A program made the position numbers and the translations under genes. From Candidatus Heimdallarchaeum endolithica (lineage in GTDB: Archaea; Asgardarchaeota; Heimdallarchaeia; Heimdallarchaeales; Heimdallarchaeaceae), in the NCBI GenBank assembly GCA_021513715.1, contig CP084167.1, positions 1,690,571 through 1,754,570 of the forward strand: a stretch of DNA of 64,000 bases. The letters run 5' to 3'. Every line of letters begins with the position of its first letter. The stretch's first letter is position 1. Shown one piece after another: positions 50,518 through 58,812 of the stretch. The notes beneath the pieces were generated by a model. The model was given only the letters and a program-made list of their open reading frames with translations. It ran no database searches and was not told the DNA's origin.

Positions 50518-51492
50518 TTACTCTGCTCCTACTTCTTCTTTTGTTTTTTTCAAATTTTGTGAAATAGATGTTAAGCCAATACCTATTATCACTATTAATG
50601 CATAAGCAAGGGTGATTAATTCTGGAATTTGATCTAAAAAAACTATACCTAAAATAGTGGCCCCGATAGGTTCTGCAACTATTACAGTCCCTACAATAAA
50701 AGCAGGAATTTTTCTAAGAGAGTAATTATACGTAGCATGACCAATAAGTGATGGTCCTAAAGCCATTAGTATAATAAATAAAAATGCCTTTCCTGGAAAA
50801 ACAAAACTATTACGCTGGACTAAATTATAAAACATTAAAGCAACAGCAGAAACTATGTTTACAACTCCAAAATAAGGCCATAGTGGAGAATCCTTTAAAA
50901 TCTTCTTTCCTATTAAGAAATAGAAACTTACAGTGACTGCACCTATAACAGCTAAAATACCACCTAGCAAAGGGTTAATCGAATCAGAAGATTGAGAAGT
51001 TGAGAGCGTTAATAAAACACTACCTACAATGGCAATAACTATTCCAGTAACCCCTATCCAGTTAACCCTTTCTCTAAAGAATAAAAAACCAAAAATAGCC
51101 ATAAAAATAGGAACAGTATCTACCAGTGTTGTAGAGATTGCAACAGAAATAAAGCGTAATGACAAAAACCAAGTTGCAAAATGAATTCCTAAAAGAATAC
51201 CAGAAAGAACTATCCAATGATATCTCTTTATAGTTTTTTCTGATTTTAACCATTTTACATCCTTATTCATTATCGAAATAACAAGGGCGCCAATTCCAGC
51301 AAATAAAGTTCTATACATTGCTACAATTTCAGAAGAAACATCATATTTTTGAATTAAAACAACAAGAGGAGCAGCAAATGAAACAGCAATAATCGCTATA
51401 AATAAAAGAATAAAAGGGATGTATTTTTTTATCCAAGTGCTGTTTCGAATTTTTTTCATTTGTACCATTCCAAGCTTCTCTGCGTTCAACAA
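50518..51492 (-). CDS. EamA/DMT family transporter
   Basis: A protein of about 313-324 residues with ten membrane helices in two EamA repeats: first IPFILLFIAIIAVSFAAPLV to FLFFRERVNWIGVTGIVIAI (typical FFRERV...G), second GILAVIGAVTVSFYFLIGKK to IVFLDQIPELITLAYALIVI. It is a drug/metabolite exporter or permease with unknown substrate. The start is uncertain: TTG at 51492, or ATG at 51468 or 51459 (MKKIRNSTW), the last having GGAATGGT upstream. It begins about 15 bp after the end of apgM and is probably co-transcribed with it. Confidence 0.85.
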   Translation of the reverse strand: MLNAEKLGMVQMKKIRNSTWIKKYIPFILLFIAIIAVSFAAPLVVLIQKYDVSSEIVAMYRTLFAGIGALVISIMNKDVKWLKSEKTIKRYHWIVLSGILLGIHFATWFLSLRFISVAISTTLVDTVPIFMAIFGFLFFRERVNWIGVTGIVIAIVGSVLLTLSTSQSSDSINPLLGGILAVIGAVTVSFYFLIGKKILKDSPLWPYFGVVNIVSAVALMFYNLVQRNSFVFPGKAFLFIILMALGPSLIGHATYNYSLRKIPAFIVGTVIVAEPIGATILGIVFLDQIPELITLAYALIVIIGIGLTSISQNLKKTKEEVGAE

Positions 51493-51507
51493 AGCAAATT
51501 TTTCCTT

Positions 51508-52743
51508 TTAAGCTCCAAACTTTTCTACTAAGTGTAACTCATTTAATAGCAATTTCATTAGATGTTTTCCTTTAATTCTTCCTAATCCACCATTATATGC
51601 ATAACGTTCTCCAAAATGCTTAACATCGTCTTTCACACAAGTTGGAGAACAAATTATTAGTGGAACTGGATCTGCAGAATGGTCCTTAAAAGAACAAGGA
51701 GTACTGTGATCTCCAGAGATCATTATAACTAGCTCTTCTTTAAATTTTTCAGGAAGAAATCTATATAGCTCTTTGTCAACTTTCTCAATAAATTCAACCT
51801 TTCCATTGTAATTTCCATCATGTCCATAATTATCCGTTCCTTTAAAGTGTAAAAATATAAAATCATGAGTCTTTAAAAGATCAAAAGCAGTTTCAGCTTT
51901 TAAACTTACATCAGTATCTGTTCCTCCAGTCATTCCATCTTTTTCAATTATTTCCATCCCAAGCATTCGAGCAACACCTTTGTATAGTCCTCCACCAGCT
52001 ACACAAGCTGTTTGCAACCCATATTCTTTCTCAAAATTTGGCAATTTTGGAACTTTTCCAGCCCCTCTAATTAATAAATAATTAGCAGCTAATTTACCTG
52101 CTTCAATTCGTTGTTTATTTAAGGAAGAGTCAGACAATATTTCGTGGGACTTCTTAGCAAACTCAGATAAAACCCTAGCAGTTTTTTCTGCTGATTCTGA
52201 ATCTTCTAAAGCTTTGAATGAATATGGAGCTTTTCCTTCAACTTTAGGGTCATTAGCTGAAACTTTATCCGACAAATTTTTACCACGAAGAACTAAAGCA
52301 GCCCTATGTTCGGTACCTGCTTTCATAAGAAATTGTACGCCTTCTATCTCTATTCCATTTAGCTGTTCAATAAATTCATCTGTTCCCTCTTTTATACGTC
52401 CAGCACGCCGATCAACAATAATGCCGTTTTCATCTATCGTGGCAAAATTTACTCGAAAAGCGATATCTCCTTCTTTTACAGTCAACCCTACACCTGAAGC
52501 TTCAAATGGTCCTCGTCCAGTATAATACTGAAAAGGATCAACTCCAAATAGTGCAAGATGAGCAGTGTCACTTCCTGGTGTCTGTCCAGTTTCAATCACA
52601 TCCATGATTCCAGTTACACCCAATTCAGCAAATTTATCCATATTGGGTGTTTTGGCATACTCTAAGGGAGTTTTACCACCTAATTCAGGAATTGGGCGGT
52701 CACCTAACCCATCAAGAATAATAAATAATAATTTTCCAGTCAT
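51508..52743 (-). CDS. apgM: 2,3-bisphosphoglycerate-independent phosphoglycerate mutase, archaeal type
   Basis: A 411-residue alkaline-phosphatase-superfamily mutase interconverting 3- and 2-phosphoglycerate in glycolysis/gluconeogenesis. Seen: LLFIILDGLGDRPIPELGGKTPLEYA with the metal Asp, the catalytic Ser in QTPGSDTAHLALFGVDP, YTGRGPFEASGVGL, FLHFKGTDNYGHDGN and ISGDHSTPCSFKDHSADPVP carrying the remaining metal ligands. Length fits the archaeal form (~400). Likely an operon with the EamA transporter. Confidence 0.95.
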   Translation of the reverse strand: MTGKLLFIILDGLGDRPIPELGGKTPLEYAKTPNMDKFAELGVTGIMDVIETGQTPGSDTAHLALFGVDPFQYYTGRGPFEASGVGLTVKEGDIAFRVNFATIDENGIIVDRRAGRIKEGTDEFIEQLNGIEIEGVQFLMKAGTEHRAALVLRGKNLSDKVSANDPKVEGKAPYSFKALEDSESAEKTARVLSEFAKKSHEILSDSSLNKQRIEAGKLAANYLLIRGAGKVPKLPNFEKEYGLQTACVAGGGLYKGVARMLGMEIIEKDGMTGGTDTDVSLKAETAFDLLKTHDFIFLHFKGTDNYGHDGNYNGKVEFIEKVDKELYRFLPEKFKEELVIMISGDHSTPCSFKDHSADPVPLIICSPTCVKDDVKHFGERYAYNGGLGRIKGKHLMKLLLNELHLVEKFGA

Positions 52744-52889
52744 TAATGAGAAAAATTAATGAATACAAATAAATGTTGCTTTAAATCAGCAATTATTTTG
52801 AATTAATCTATTTTCTCTGTAAGAATTTAAGTAAGAAGGAGTTCTTTTATTTGTATTAAGTTAAAATATACCATTTATTGAAAAACGTA

Positions 52890-53621
52890 TTATTTCAAAA
52901 AAAATGAAAGAACGCAAATGATTATTGAAATAAAAGAAAATAAAAAATCTTTTATTCTAAATTGCCTATTGATGCTATATTTTCGTTTGATAGAAGGGTT
53001 ATATCCTTTCATGACTAGAGCTTCTGCAAACAAAATGCTATTATTAATAGCTCTAATAAATACTGTCTTTAACATTTTTTTTAGAATAAAAAATTGGTTG
53101 ATGATATTCCATCTAGGAGAAACAAATCCTTTTATTCTCCTTGAATAATTTAAAACAGATATTTCTTTTGTGAAAAGGGGTATTAGTTGGTAAAGACTGG
53201 TAAAAATAGTTGTTAATTTTTGTGGAAAGTGCATTTTGTTCATTACAATGGATAACTCATTTGTTGAAACTGTTTGAAAAAACCAAGTAATCAAACAAAA
53301 TGAAGTGATAAAACGATTAAAGAAAAAATAAAACAATATTATCAATTCATACAATGTTTGTTTTTTATATAAGAAAAAAAGCCCCAATAATGAAAAGAAT
53401 AGGAAAAATAAAATTATTTTTAGCAGTGTTCTTATGGGAAATTTAATGTTAACTAGCAGCAATAATGATAAAACTATAAGATAAGAATGATACCATATAG
53501 ATTTTGAAGTGAATAGGATAACTAATTGAGTAATTAGAAAAACAACTTTAGTTCTTGGATCAATTGTTTTGGGTTCAATCAATCTGTTAATTGTCTTGTC
53601 TGAATCTAACATTTTTTTCAC
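52890..53621 (-). CDS. ecfT: ECF transporter transmembrane T component
   Basis: A 243-residue membrane protein of the EcfT/CbiQ family, which couples the ATPases to a vitamin- or metal-binding S component. An N-terminal IDPRTKVVFLITQLVIL (typical lDPRtKl) is followed by about five membrane helices. The two coupling motifs appear as YSRRIKGF and EALVMKGY, in place of the usual A-R-G. It overlaps the ATPase gene by 4 bp. No S component gene is in the window, so the substrate is unknown. Confidence 0.85.
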   Translation of the reverse strand: MKKMLDSDKTINRLIEPKTIDPRTKVVFLITQLVILFTSKSIWYHSYLIVLSLLLLVNIKFPIRTLLKIILFFLFFSLLGLFFLYKKQTLYELIILFYFFFNRFITSFCLITWFFQTVSTNELSIVMNKMHFPQKLTTIFTSLYQLIPLFTKEISVLNYSRRIKGFVSPRWNIINQFFILKKMLKTVFIRAINNSILFAEALVMKGYNPSIKRKYSINRQFRIKDFLFSFISIIICVLSFFLK

Positions 53622-55099
53622 TCTTGATCTTTAGTTTTCCTCTTAACTTTGTTTAATTGTTTATTCTTAAGAACAAATATTTCATCAGCAACTGAATTCA
53701 AAAACATTAAATCATGACTTGCAAATAATATTATTTTTCCTTTTTCTTTTTCTTTAATTAATTGCTTTTGGAGCCATCTTTTATTTTCAAAGTCCATCCC
53801 ATTTGTAATTTCATCTAGCAGAATAACCTTTGGATTATGAAAAGTAGAAGCAATAAATGCTAACCTTCCTTTTTCCCCTTCAGATAATGAAAAGGGGCTA
53901 TAAAGAGAATAATTGCCCAATCCAGCTTCTTTCAATACTTCAATGATCCTTTCTTTAGCTGGAACCTTTCTTTTTAAATTTCGGAGAATTAATGTTACTT
54001 CATTCTCTACTGTTTCTTCAAAAAATTGTAACTCTGGGTTTTGAGATACAAAACCAAAGAGAGAAGCTTTCTCCAGCCATTTAAACTTATGAATATATCT
54101 GTTATTTATTGCTATTTGGCCTTTTATGGGTTTTAAAAGACCAGTAATTAATGAGAGTAAAGTTGTCTTTCCTGTACCATTATTTCCTATAATTCCAACT
54201 ATTTTTCCATTATTTATAGAAAGAGATAAATTTTCAAAAACACTTTCTTCTCTTTCCTTATATTTAAAGTGAACTTTATCAAGTACCAAAGAAAAGGGAG
54301 TATTTTCATTTTTTGTTAATGAATTATTTTGAGGATAAATTCTCTTAATTTTCAATAGAAAAGAGTCCCTATTTTCAATTTCATTAAAACGTATTTCCGT
54401 TATTTTTTTATTTTGAATCTGAAAGATTTTAGGAGATAGAAACGAATACTTTGATATATCATGACTTGCAATTATAATTGTATATTTTTGTTCTTTTAGT
54501 TTTAGTAACAGATTTGTTGTCTTCTTCTGGTTTATCTCATCAAGATTTGCCAGAGGTTCATCTGCAATAATCAGTTCGGGGTAAGAAATAAGAGTTGAAC
54601 CTAGACAAGTTTTTTGTTTTTCTCCTTCAGATATATTTCTTGGATTTCGGGGTAGAAGTTCTTTTAGTGACAAATCCTCTGCAATTGAAAGAACCCTTAC
54701 TCTAGTTTCACTTGAAGGGGTCTGTTTATATTCTAAACCAAAAGACAACTCTTCATAAACTGTAGGTTCTGTAATAAAATTGTTTACTCGTTGAGGAATA
54801 TACCCTACTTGTTCTGTAATTCTTGAAATTTTTGAAAAGAGTACATTTTTTCCATTGACATAAACTTCACCTTTTGTATCGCCCTTATAAAGGTGTGGAA
54901 TCAAACCTAAAATTGAATATAAGATAGTTGATTTTCCTGAACCACTAAAGCCAGTTAAGAGAATTGTTTCTCCTTGGTTTATCTTAAAGGACAGATTTTC
55001 TATTACATATTTCTCCCTAAAGTGATATTTAAAACTAAAGTTCTTAAACTCTACAATTGGTATATTTAAAACTGAATCAAGACCTTGCATTTGAACCAA
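53618..55099 (-). CDS. ECF transporter fused ATPase (EcfA-EcfA)
   Basis: A 493-residue protein with two ABC ATPase domains in one chain. Domain 1: Walker A TGFSGSGKSTILYSILG, signature NISEGEKQK, Walker B ELIIADEPLANLDE. Domain 2 (from about 270): Walker A IGNNGTGKTTLLSLITG, Q-loop FVSQNPELQFF, signature FSLSEGEKGR, Walker B KVILLDEITNGMDFE. It energises uptake through EcfT. The reading frame opens with TTG at 55099; an ATG at 55090 (MQGLDSV) may be the true start. Same operon as the DHH gene upstream and ecfT downstream. Confidence 0.9.
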   Translation of the reverse strand: MVQMQGLDSVLNIPIVEFKNFSFKYHFREKYVIENLSFKINQGETILLTGFSGSGKSTILYSILGLIPHLYKGDTKGEVYVNGKNVLFSKISRITEQVGYIPQRVNNFITEPTVYEELSFGLEYKQTPSSETRVRVLSIAEDLSLKELLPRNPRNISEGEKQKTCLGSTLISYPELIIADEPLANLDEINQKKTTNLLLKLKEQKYTIIIASHDISKYSFLSPKIFQIQNKKITEIRFNEIENRDSFLLKIKRIYPQNNSLTKNENTPFSLVLDKVHFKYKEREESVFENLSLSINNGKIVGIIGNNGTGKTTLLSLITGLLKPIKGQIAINNRYIHKFKWLEKASLFGFVSQNPELQFFEETVENEVTLILRNLKRKVPAKERIIEVLKEAGLGNYSLYSPFSLSEGEKGRLAFIASTFHNPKVILLDEITNGMDFENKRWLQKQLIKEKEKGKIILFASHDLMFLNSVADEIFVLKNKQLNKVKRKTKDQE

Positions 55100-55106
55100 A
55101 ACTAGC

Positions 55107-56111
55107 CTAGTAAACTTTATCTAAAATTAATTTTAGCACTTCATGTTTAAGTTTATCGATATCATTAGGTAAGTTACCTAAATTTGGCAAGTTTATTCCT
55201 GCTGCAGTTATGTGTCCCCCTCCAGTACCACCTAAACTTAGTGAAAGTTGATATGCTATATCGCCTAAATCTATATTATGTTTCCTAGCAAAAGACTTCT
55301 TACATCTAAGACTTATTCTTAGATTTGAGGACTTTTGTTTTGAAACAACAATTGCTAAATCTGCACCTACAGAGGTTAAACTTCTCGCTACTGCTGATTC
55401 AAAAGAACTTACATGCGATATTGCAATTAAATCATCATCTATTTTTTTTAATATTGCTCTTTGCATTCCTTTAATTTTCGCAATTCTTTCTGATAGGGAA
55501 ATAGGAATGGCTAATACAGATAATGCTTTTTCATAATCACCATATTTGGTTAGAAAATTAGTTACTTCAAAAATGTGCTCTGATGTAATAAGAAAACGAC
55601 GAGAATCAGACATTATACCGGCCAACAATAGAGTTGCGACATCTGTTGGTAAAGATATACATGATTTATAGAATATATAGGAAATTATCTCTGAAGCAGA
55701 ACTAAATGATTGATCAATTATAGTGACATCAGCTTTTTCACTAAATTCATGAAAAGAGTGGTGATCAATAATAAAAAATAATTTATCTCTTGGAAAATCT
55801 TGATTTAGAACTAGCTCTCCTAGTTGTAACAGATTATTTACATCACAGAAGAAAAAAGCTTTGTACTCGTCAACTATCAAGTTGTTATAGACACTTATGT
55901 TAAAAGTCGAACATAAATTTCCTGTTAACGAATTTAAAGAAGAAGCAAATAAATGTATAGTAGTTAAGGGAATAAAATGATTTATTAATTCTTTTAACCC
56001 CATTGCACTAGCTATTGCATCAGCATCTGCATTCTGGTGGAGAAGTATTGCTATTTTTGATATTTTTCTTTCTTTTAAGAGGGAAATTATTCTTTGGAAT
56101 TTTTGTAGCAA
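55107..56111 (-). CDS. DHH/DHHA1 phosphoesterase
   Basis: A ~334-residue DHH-superfamily enzyme like archaeal RecJ-type or NrnA oligonucleotide/pAp phosphatases. Metal motifs: LLHQNADADAIASAMGLKEL, FFCDVNN, FIIDHHSFHEF (the DHH triad) and a DHHA1 tail with SLGGTGGGHITAAG. I start it at the TTG at 56111 (MLQKFQRI) because GGAGGAGG ends 7 bases before it; a frame to 56132 exists. It overlaps the end of the DUF3194 gene by 25 bp, so it is translationally coupled to it. Substrate may be nanoRNA or other small nucleotides. Confidence 0.85.
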   Translation of the reverse strand: MLQKFQRIISLLKERKISKIAILLHQNADADAIASAMGLKELINHFIPLTTIHLFASSLNSLTGNLCSTFNISVYNNLIVDEYKAFFFCDVNNLLQLGELVLNQDFPRDKLFFIIDHHSFHEFSEKADVTIIDQSFSSASEIISYIFYKSCISLPTDVATLLLAGIMSDSRRFLITSEHIFEVTNFLTKYGDYEKALSVLAIPISLSERIAKIKGMQRAILKKIDDDLIAISHVSSFESAVARSLTSVGADLAIVVSKQKSSNLRISLRCKKSFARKHNIDLGDIAYQLSLSLGGTGGGHITAAGINLPNLGNLPNDIDKLKHEVLKLILDKVY

Positions 56112-56398
56112 CGGAGTTCCTCCTCCAACCAAACGGTTAGTAATTCTGATATTTTATTGTGTAATTCATTTAATTTCTCATTATTAAGTGCTCCAGAAGA
56201 TTCAATTTCTAAATTAAGAGTGAGCTTATTGTTTTTATCTTGTTCTAGATCAATTATTATTGAATACTCAGTGAGAATAGACATCAATTTCTCGGAAGTT
56301 AAATAATCAAATAATCTTTCAGTCAATTTTTCAGCAAAGTTTTCTAGTTCTTTAGATGAAAAAGAAGGAAGTCCGATTTCAATGAAATCTTCTGTCAT
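56087..56398 (-). CDS. DUF3194-like small protein
   Basis: A 103-residue protein resembling the archaeal DUF3194 family: an N-terminal helix (SKELENFAEKLTERLFDYL) followed by YSIIIDLEQDKNNKLTLNLE strands and a C-terminal helix (LHNKISELLTVWLEEEL). In archaea this family is commonly found next to the prefoldin beta gene, as here, where prefoldin lies 30 bp upstream. Function is unknown. The family assignment rests on this layout and context. Confidence 0.65.
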   Translation of the reverse strand: MTEDFIEIGLPSFSSKELENFAEKLTERLFDYLTSEKLMSILTEYSIIIDLEQDKNNKLTLNLEIESSGALNNEKLNELHNKISELLTVWLEEELRCYKNSKE

Positions 56399-56428
56399 AT
56401 ATTACACACCGCTAAAAGGGAATAATCC

Positions 56429-56767
56429 CTAAATTTTTAGTCGCTCTTGAATTTCCTTTAGAGAGTTCAATATGTTTTTCTCTCTTTTTTGAAGAGAAGA
56501 CAGATGTACCTCTATTCTTTCAAGTTCATCTGTTAACGATTTTTTCACAGTTTCAACGTCTGATTGAAAAAGTATTGGACCAGTAGAGCGATAAATTACA
56601 GTTGAATTATCTAATTCATCGACCACTTTCAGAGCATTCGAACTATCATGTTTCATGATTTCATATTGCTGGATGTTTATTCTAATTGAATCTAAACTTT
56701 GACGGAGTTCATAATATCGTTGAACATCTTTTTCTTGTTCTGGTGTAAGTTTTCCTGGACTTGACAT
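56429..56767 (-). CDS. pfdB: Prefoldin beta subunit
   Basis: A 112-residue prefoldin beta subunit. Two long coiled-coil helices flank a short beta hairpin: KDVQRYYELRQSLDSIRINI, the beta region VIYRSTGPILFQSDVETVKK (typical VYKxxGxxL) and LERIEVHLSSLQKREKNIL. With alpha subunits it forms a hexamer that hands unfolded proteins to the thermosome, also present in this window. First gene of an operon running prefoldin, DUF3194, DHH, ECF ATPase, EcfT. Confidence 0.92.
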   Translation of the reverse strand: MSSPGKLTPEQEKDVQRYYELRQSLDSIRINIQQYEIMKHDSSNALKVVDELDNSTVIYRSTGPILFQSDVETVKKSLTDELERIEVHLSSLQKREKNILNSLKEIQERLKI

Positions 56768-56899
56768 AATATATCCTCATTTAATGATATGAACTTCAAG
56801 TAATAGAGGAAATAAAGTTTTTGTTAAGTCATATCTATCAAAGTCTTTTAGAAAACAATTATTTTGATTTAGTTATAGAATCTTTTTTTACTTATATTA

Positions 56900-57901
56900 A
56901 GCATGTCCAAAAATTCTTTTTCACCAACTAAACGGTCCGAAGGAGTAAAAGGTAGTTGTAACAGAGAAGAGAACTGTACAAGGTAGAGAGAATGGTGGAG
57001 GGTAAACGATCAAGGATTGGGGGAAGAGAGAGTTTAAGGAGACCAAAGACGTGTTCAATACTACTACGATACTCGGGATGATGATTACGACGATACAGAC
57101 CAGGGTAGAGACGATGAGCTTGAACTATTGGTCCGAGGGGAGGAGGAGAGGGATAACGAGCATTACTTTTTGGGGGAATAACAGGGAAAAAGGAATGTTG
57201 GCTAAGAAGTCCAACGATATTTTCTGTCCAGTAGGCACAGTCTCCATAAAATCGCAAGAAAGGTCTCAAGAGTGCAGAAGGAAGTTTCTGCCAGAGTAAA
57301 CCGAAGACTTTACTATCGTGAGTGTTACTAGCAGAATGAGCGAGAGAGACTATAGCTCGAGAGGGTAAACCAACTATAAGGTGTATCTTCCAGAAAAGTT
57401 TAGAGGTTTTCTTTAGTGTCCCTCTTGACCATTTGAGAAAACGCCAAACAGAAGCTTGACGGATTTTAAACCCTGAACTATCCACTGCCATAGCTTTCAA
57501 GCCTTTTTTCCTCACTATTTCCCTACCTAAATCTATTATCCACTGCTCTAAGATTTTACTTTCTGTCGCTCTCCACACTGCATGAAAAGTAGATTTAGAA
57601 GGAATCTTCTTCATCCACCCCTCTTCTATCAAAAAATCGCATAAAGACAACTTTTCCTCTAACTTCCTCCAAGCTATCCCTTCTATTCTAGCAATGATTG
57701 CTAAAGCCAGTATCACCCATCTTTCTGCTATTCTCTTTCTCCCTCTCTTGCTTTCTCTCGGTTCCTCTTTCACCAGTTTCTTAAGGAAAGGTTCATTAAT
57801 GATTATGAATTCTCTTGCTTTGTGGGGGTCTATGATCTGAAAGAAATTCATACTTCCGACATAAACCCCCACATTAATAAAAATTAATTTTTGGACATGC
57901 T
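56900..57901 (-). mobile_element. Intact IS element, copy B (IS5/ISH1-like)
   Basis: A 1002-bp insertion sequence with terminal inverted repeats AGCATGTCCAAAAATT and the complement at the other end, one DDE transposase gene and an 8-bp target duplication. An 8-bp duplication and ~1-kb size fit the ISH1 group of the IS5 family (established for the group; assignment is inference). A decayed second copy lies at 11722-12730. Confidence 0.88.
56928..57872 (-). CDS. IS5-family DDE transposase
   Basis: A 314-residue transposase. The N-terminal region has a basic helix (RESKRGRKRIAERWVILALA) for DNA binding. The catalytic triad is visible as Asp in KAMAVDSSGF, Asp in FYGDCAYW and Glu in YRSSIEHVFGLLK. 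There are no internal stops or frameshifts, so it should be active. The decayed copy at 11750-12701 aligns along its length. It fills almost the whole element. Confidence 0.9.
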   Translation of the reverse strand: MGVYVGSMNFFQIIDPHKAREFIIINEPFLKKLVKEEPRESKRGRKRIAERWVILALAIIARIEGIAWRKLEEKLSLCDFLIEEGWMKKIPSKSTFHAVWRATESKILEQWIIDLGREIVRKKGLKAMAVDSSGFKIRQASVWRFLKWSRGTLKKTSKLFWKIHLIVGLPSRAIVSLAHSASNTHDSKVFGLLWQKLPSALLRPFLRFYGDCAYWTENIVGLLSQHSFFPVIPPKSNARYPSPPPLGPIVQAHRLYPGLYRRNHHPEYRSSIEHVFGLLKLSLPPILDRLPSTILSTLYSSLLCYNYLLLLRTV

Positions 57902-57951
57902 TTATATTATAAAAAATAAAAAAGAAGTTAAAGTTTGAAATTTAAAAACAA

Positions 57952-58635
57952 TTATTTCAGTTTGGCAAATTCTTCTTCAATATGAGATATTTTAATGCCA
58001 AGACTATCCATTAAAACAAAGCACCAACCCAACCAAATATTTACAAAACCCTTTGCTCCTGCATCTACAACTCCAGCTTCTTTCAAAACAGGTAATAGAT
58101 TGGGGGTTTCTTTTAGAGATTCTACTGCAGTTAAATAGGTGCCACTGATCATTTCTACCCAATCACCACCATTTTCTGCTATTTCTCTGGCTTTGTCAGC
58201 AGTATCTTTTATTACTGTTAACATTGTTCCTTCTTGAGGATTCATTACAGCATCGTAAGCCCACTCTTTTCCTTCTTGTAATGCTTCTGCAAATTCTTTA
58301 ATACCTATTTCTTCGTGTTCTTCAATTGAAGAAGAAAATCCTTGGAAAAATTGACTAATTATAACTCCAGAATTTCCTTTAGCTCCTAAAAATGAACCTT
58401 TAGAAATTAATTGAGCAGCTTCTGCAACTGATTTAGCATTATCATCCGTGAATTGCTCAATTACTGTTCTGACAGTTAAAAACAGATTCACTCCAGTGTC
58501 TCCATCTGGAACTGGAAAAACGTTAATTGCATTAATTTCTTCCTTTGTTCGTTCTAAATTATTAGCAGCAGTAATCATCATTTTCTTAAGAGTAGAGCCG
58601 TTAATTTTTGTGCTACTTAGCATCACTTTTTTCAC
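57952..58635 (-). CDS. DhaL/DAK-L domain protein (FakA N-terminal type)
   Basis: A 227-residue protein made only of the DhaL-like ATP-binding domain. Seen: NNLERTKEEINAINVFPVPD, GDTGVNLFLTV (Mg-ATP Asp cluster), GSFLGAKGNSGVIISQFFQG, MNPQEGTMLTVIKDTA and VDAGAKGFVNIW. In bacteria this domain opens the ~550-residue fatty acid kinase FakA, and in dihydroxyacetone kinase it is the nucleotide subunit. Here the C-terminal half is missing and no DhaK or FakB gene is adjacent. The partner, if any, is elsewhere. Start ATG 58635 or internal ATG. Confidence 0.8.
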   Translation of the reverse strand: MKKVMLSSTKINGSTLKKMMITAANNLERTKEEINAINVFPVPDGDTGVNLFLTVRTVIEQFTDDNAKSVAEAAQLISKGSFLGAKGNSGVIISQFFQGFSSSIEEHEEIGIKEFAEALQEGKEWAYDAVMNPQEGTMLTVIKDTADKAREIAENGGDWVEMISGTYLTAVESLKETPNLLPVLKEAGVVDAGAKGFVNIWLGWCFVLMDSLGIKISHIEEEFAKLK

Positions 58636-58812
58636 CGATTCTTATTGTTTGTTTCTCGAAATACAGTTTTACGGCTTCCTTTATAATACTTCCTAGTTTT
58701 TATGACCGTAAAATATTATTTTCAAAATTATGTTTTTTCAATTCTTTTTAAGTTTAATCTTTGTTCGTTTCATAGCCGTATAATATTATATAGTCATAAA
58801 ATAATAAAAAAA

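Larger units (their letters stand above)
56892..57909. repeat. 8-bp target-site duplication of IS copy B
   Basis: TTATATTA at 56892-56899 and again at 57902-57909 flank the intact element directly, a perfect 8-bp direct repeat. It shows a recent, clean insertion and fixes the element's ends at AGC...GCT. Confidence 0.8.
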
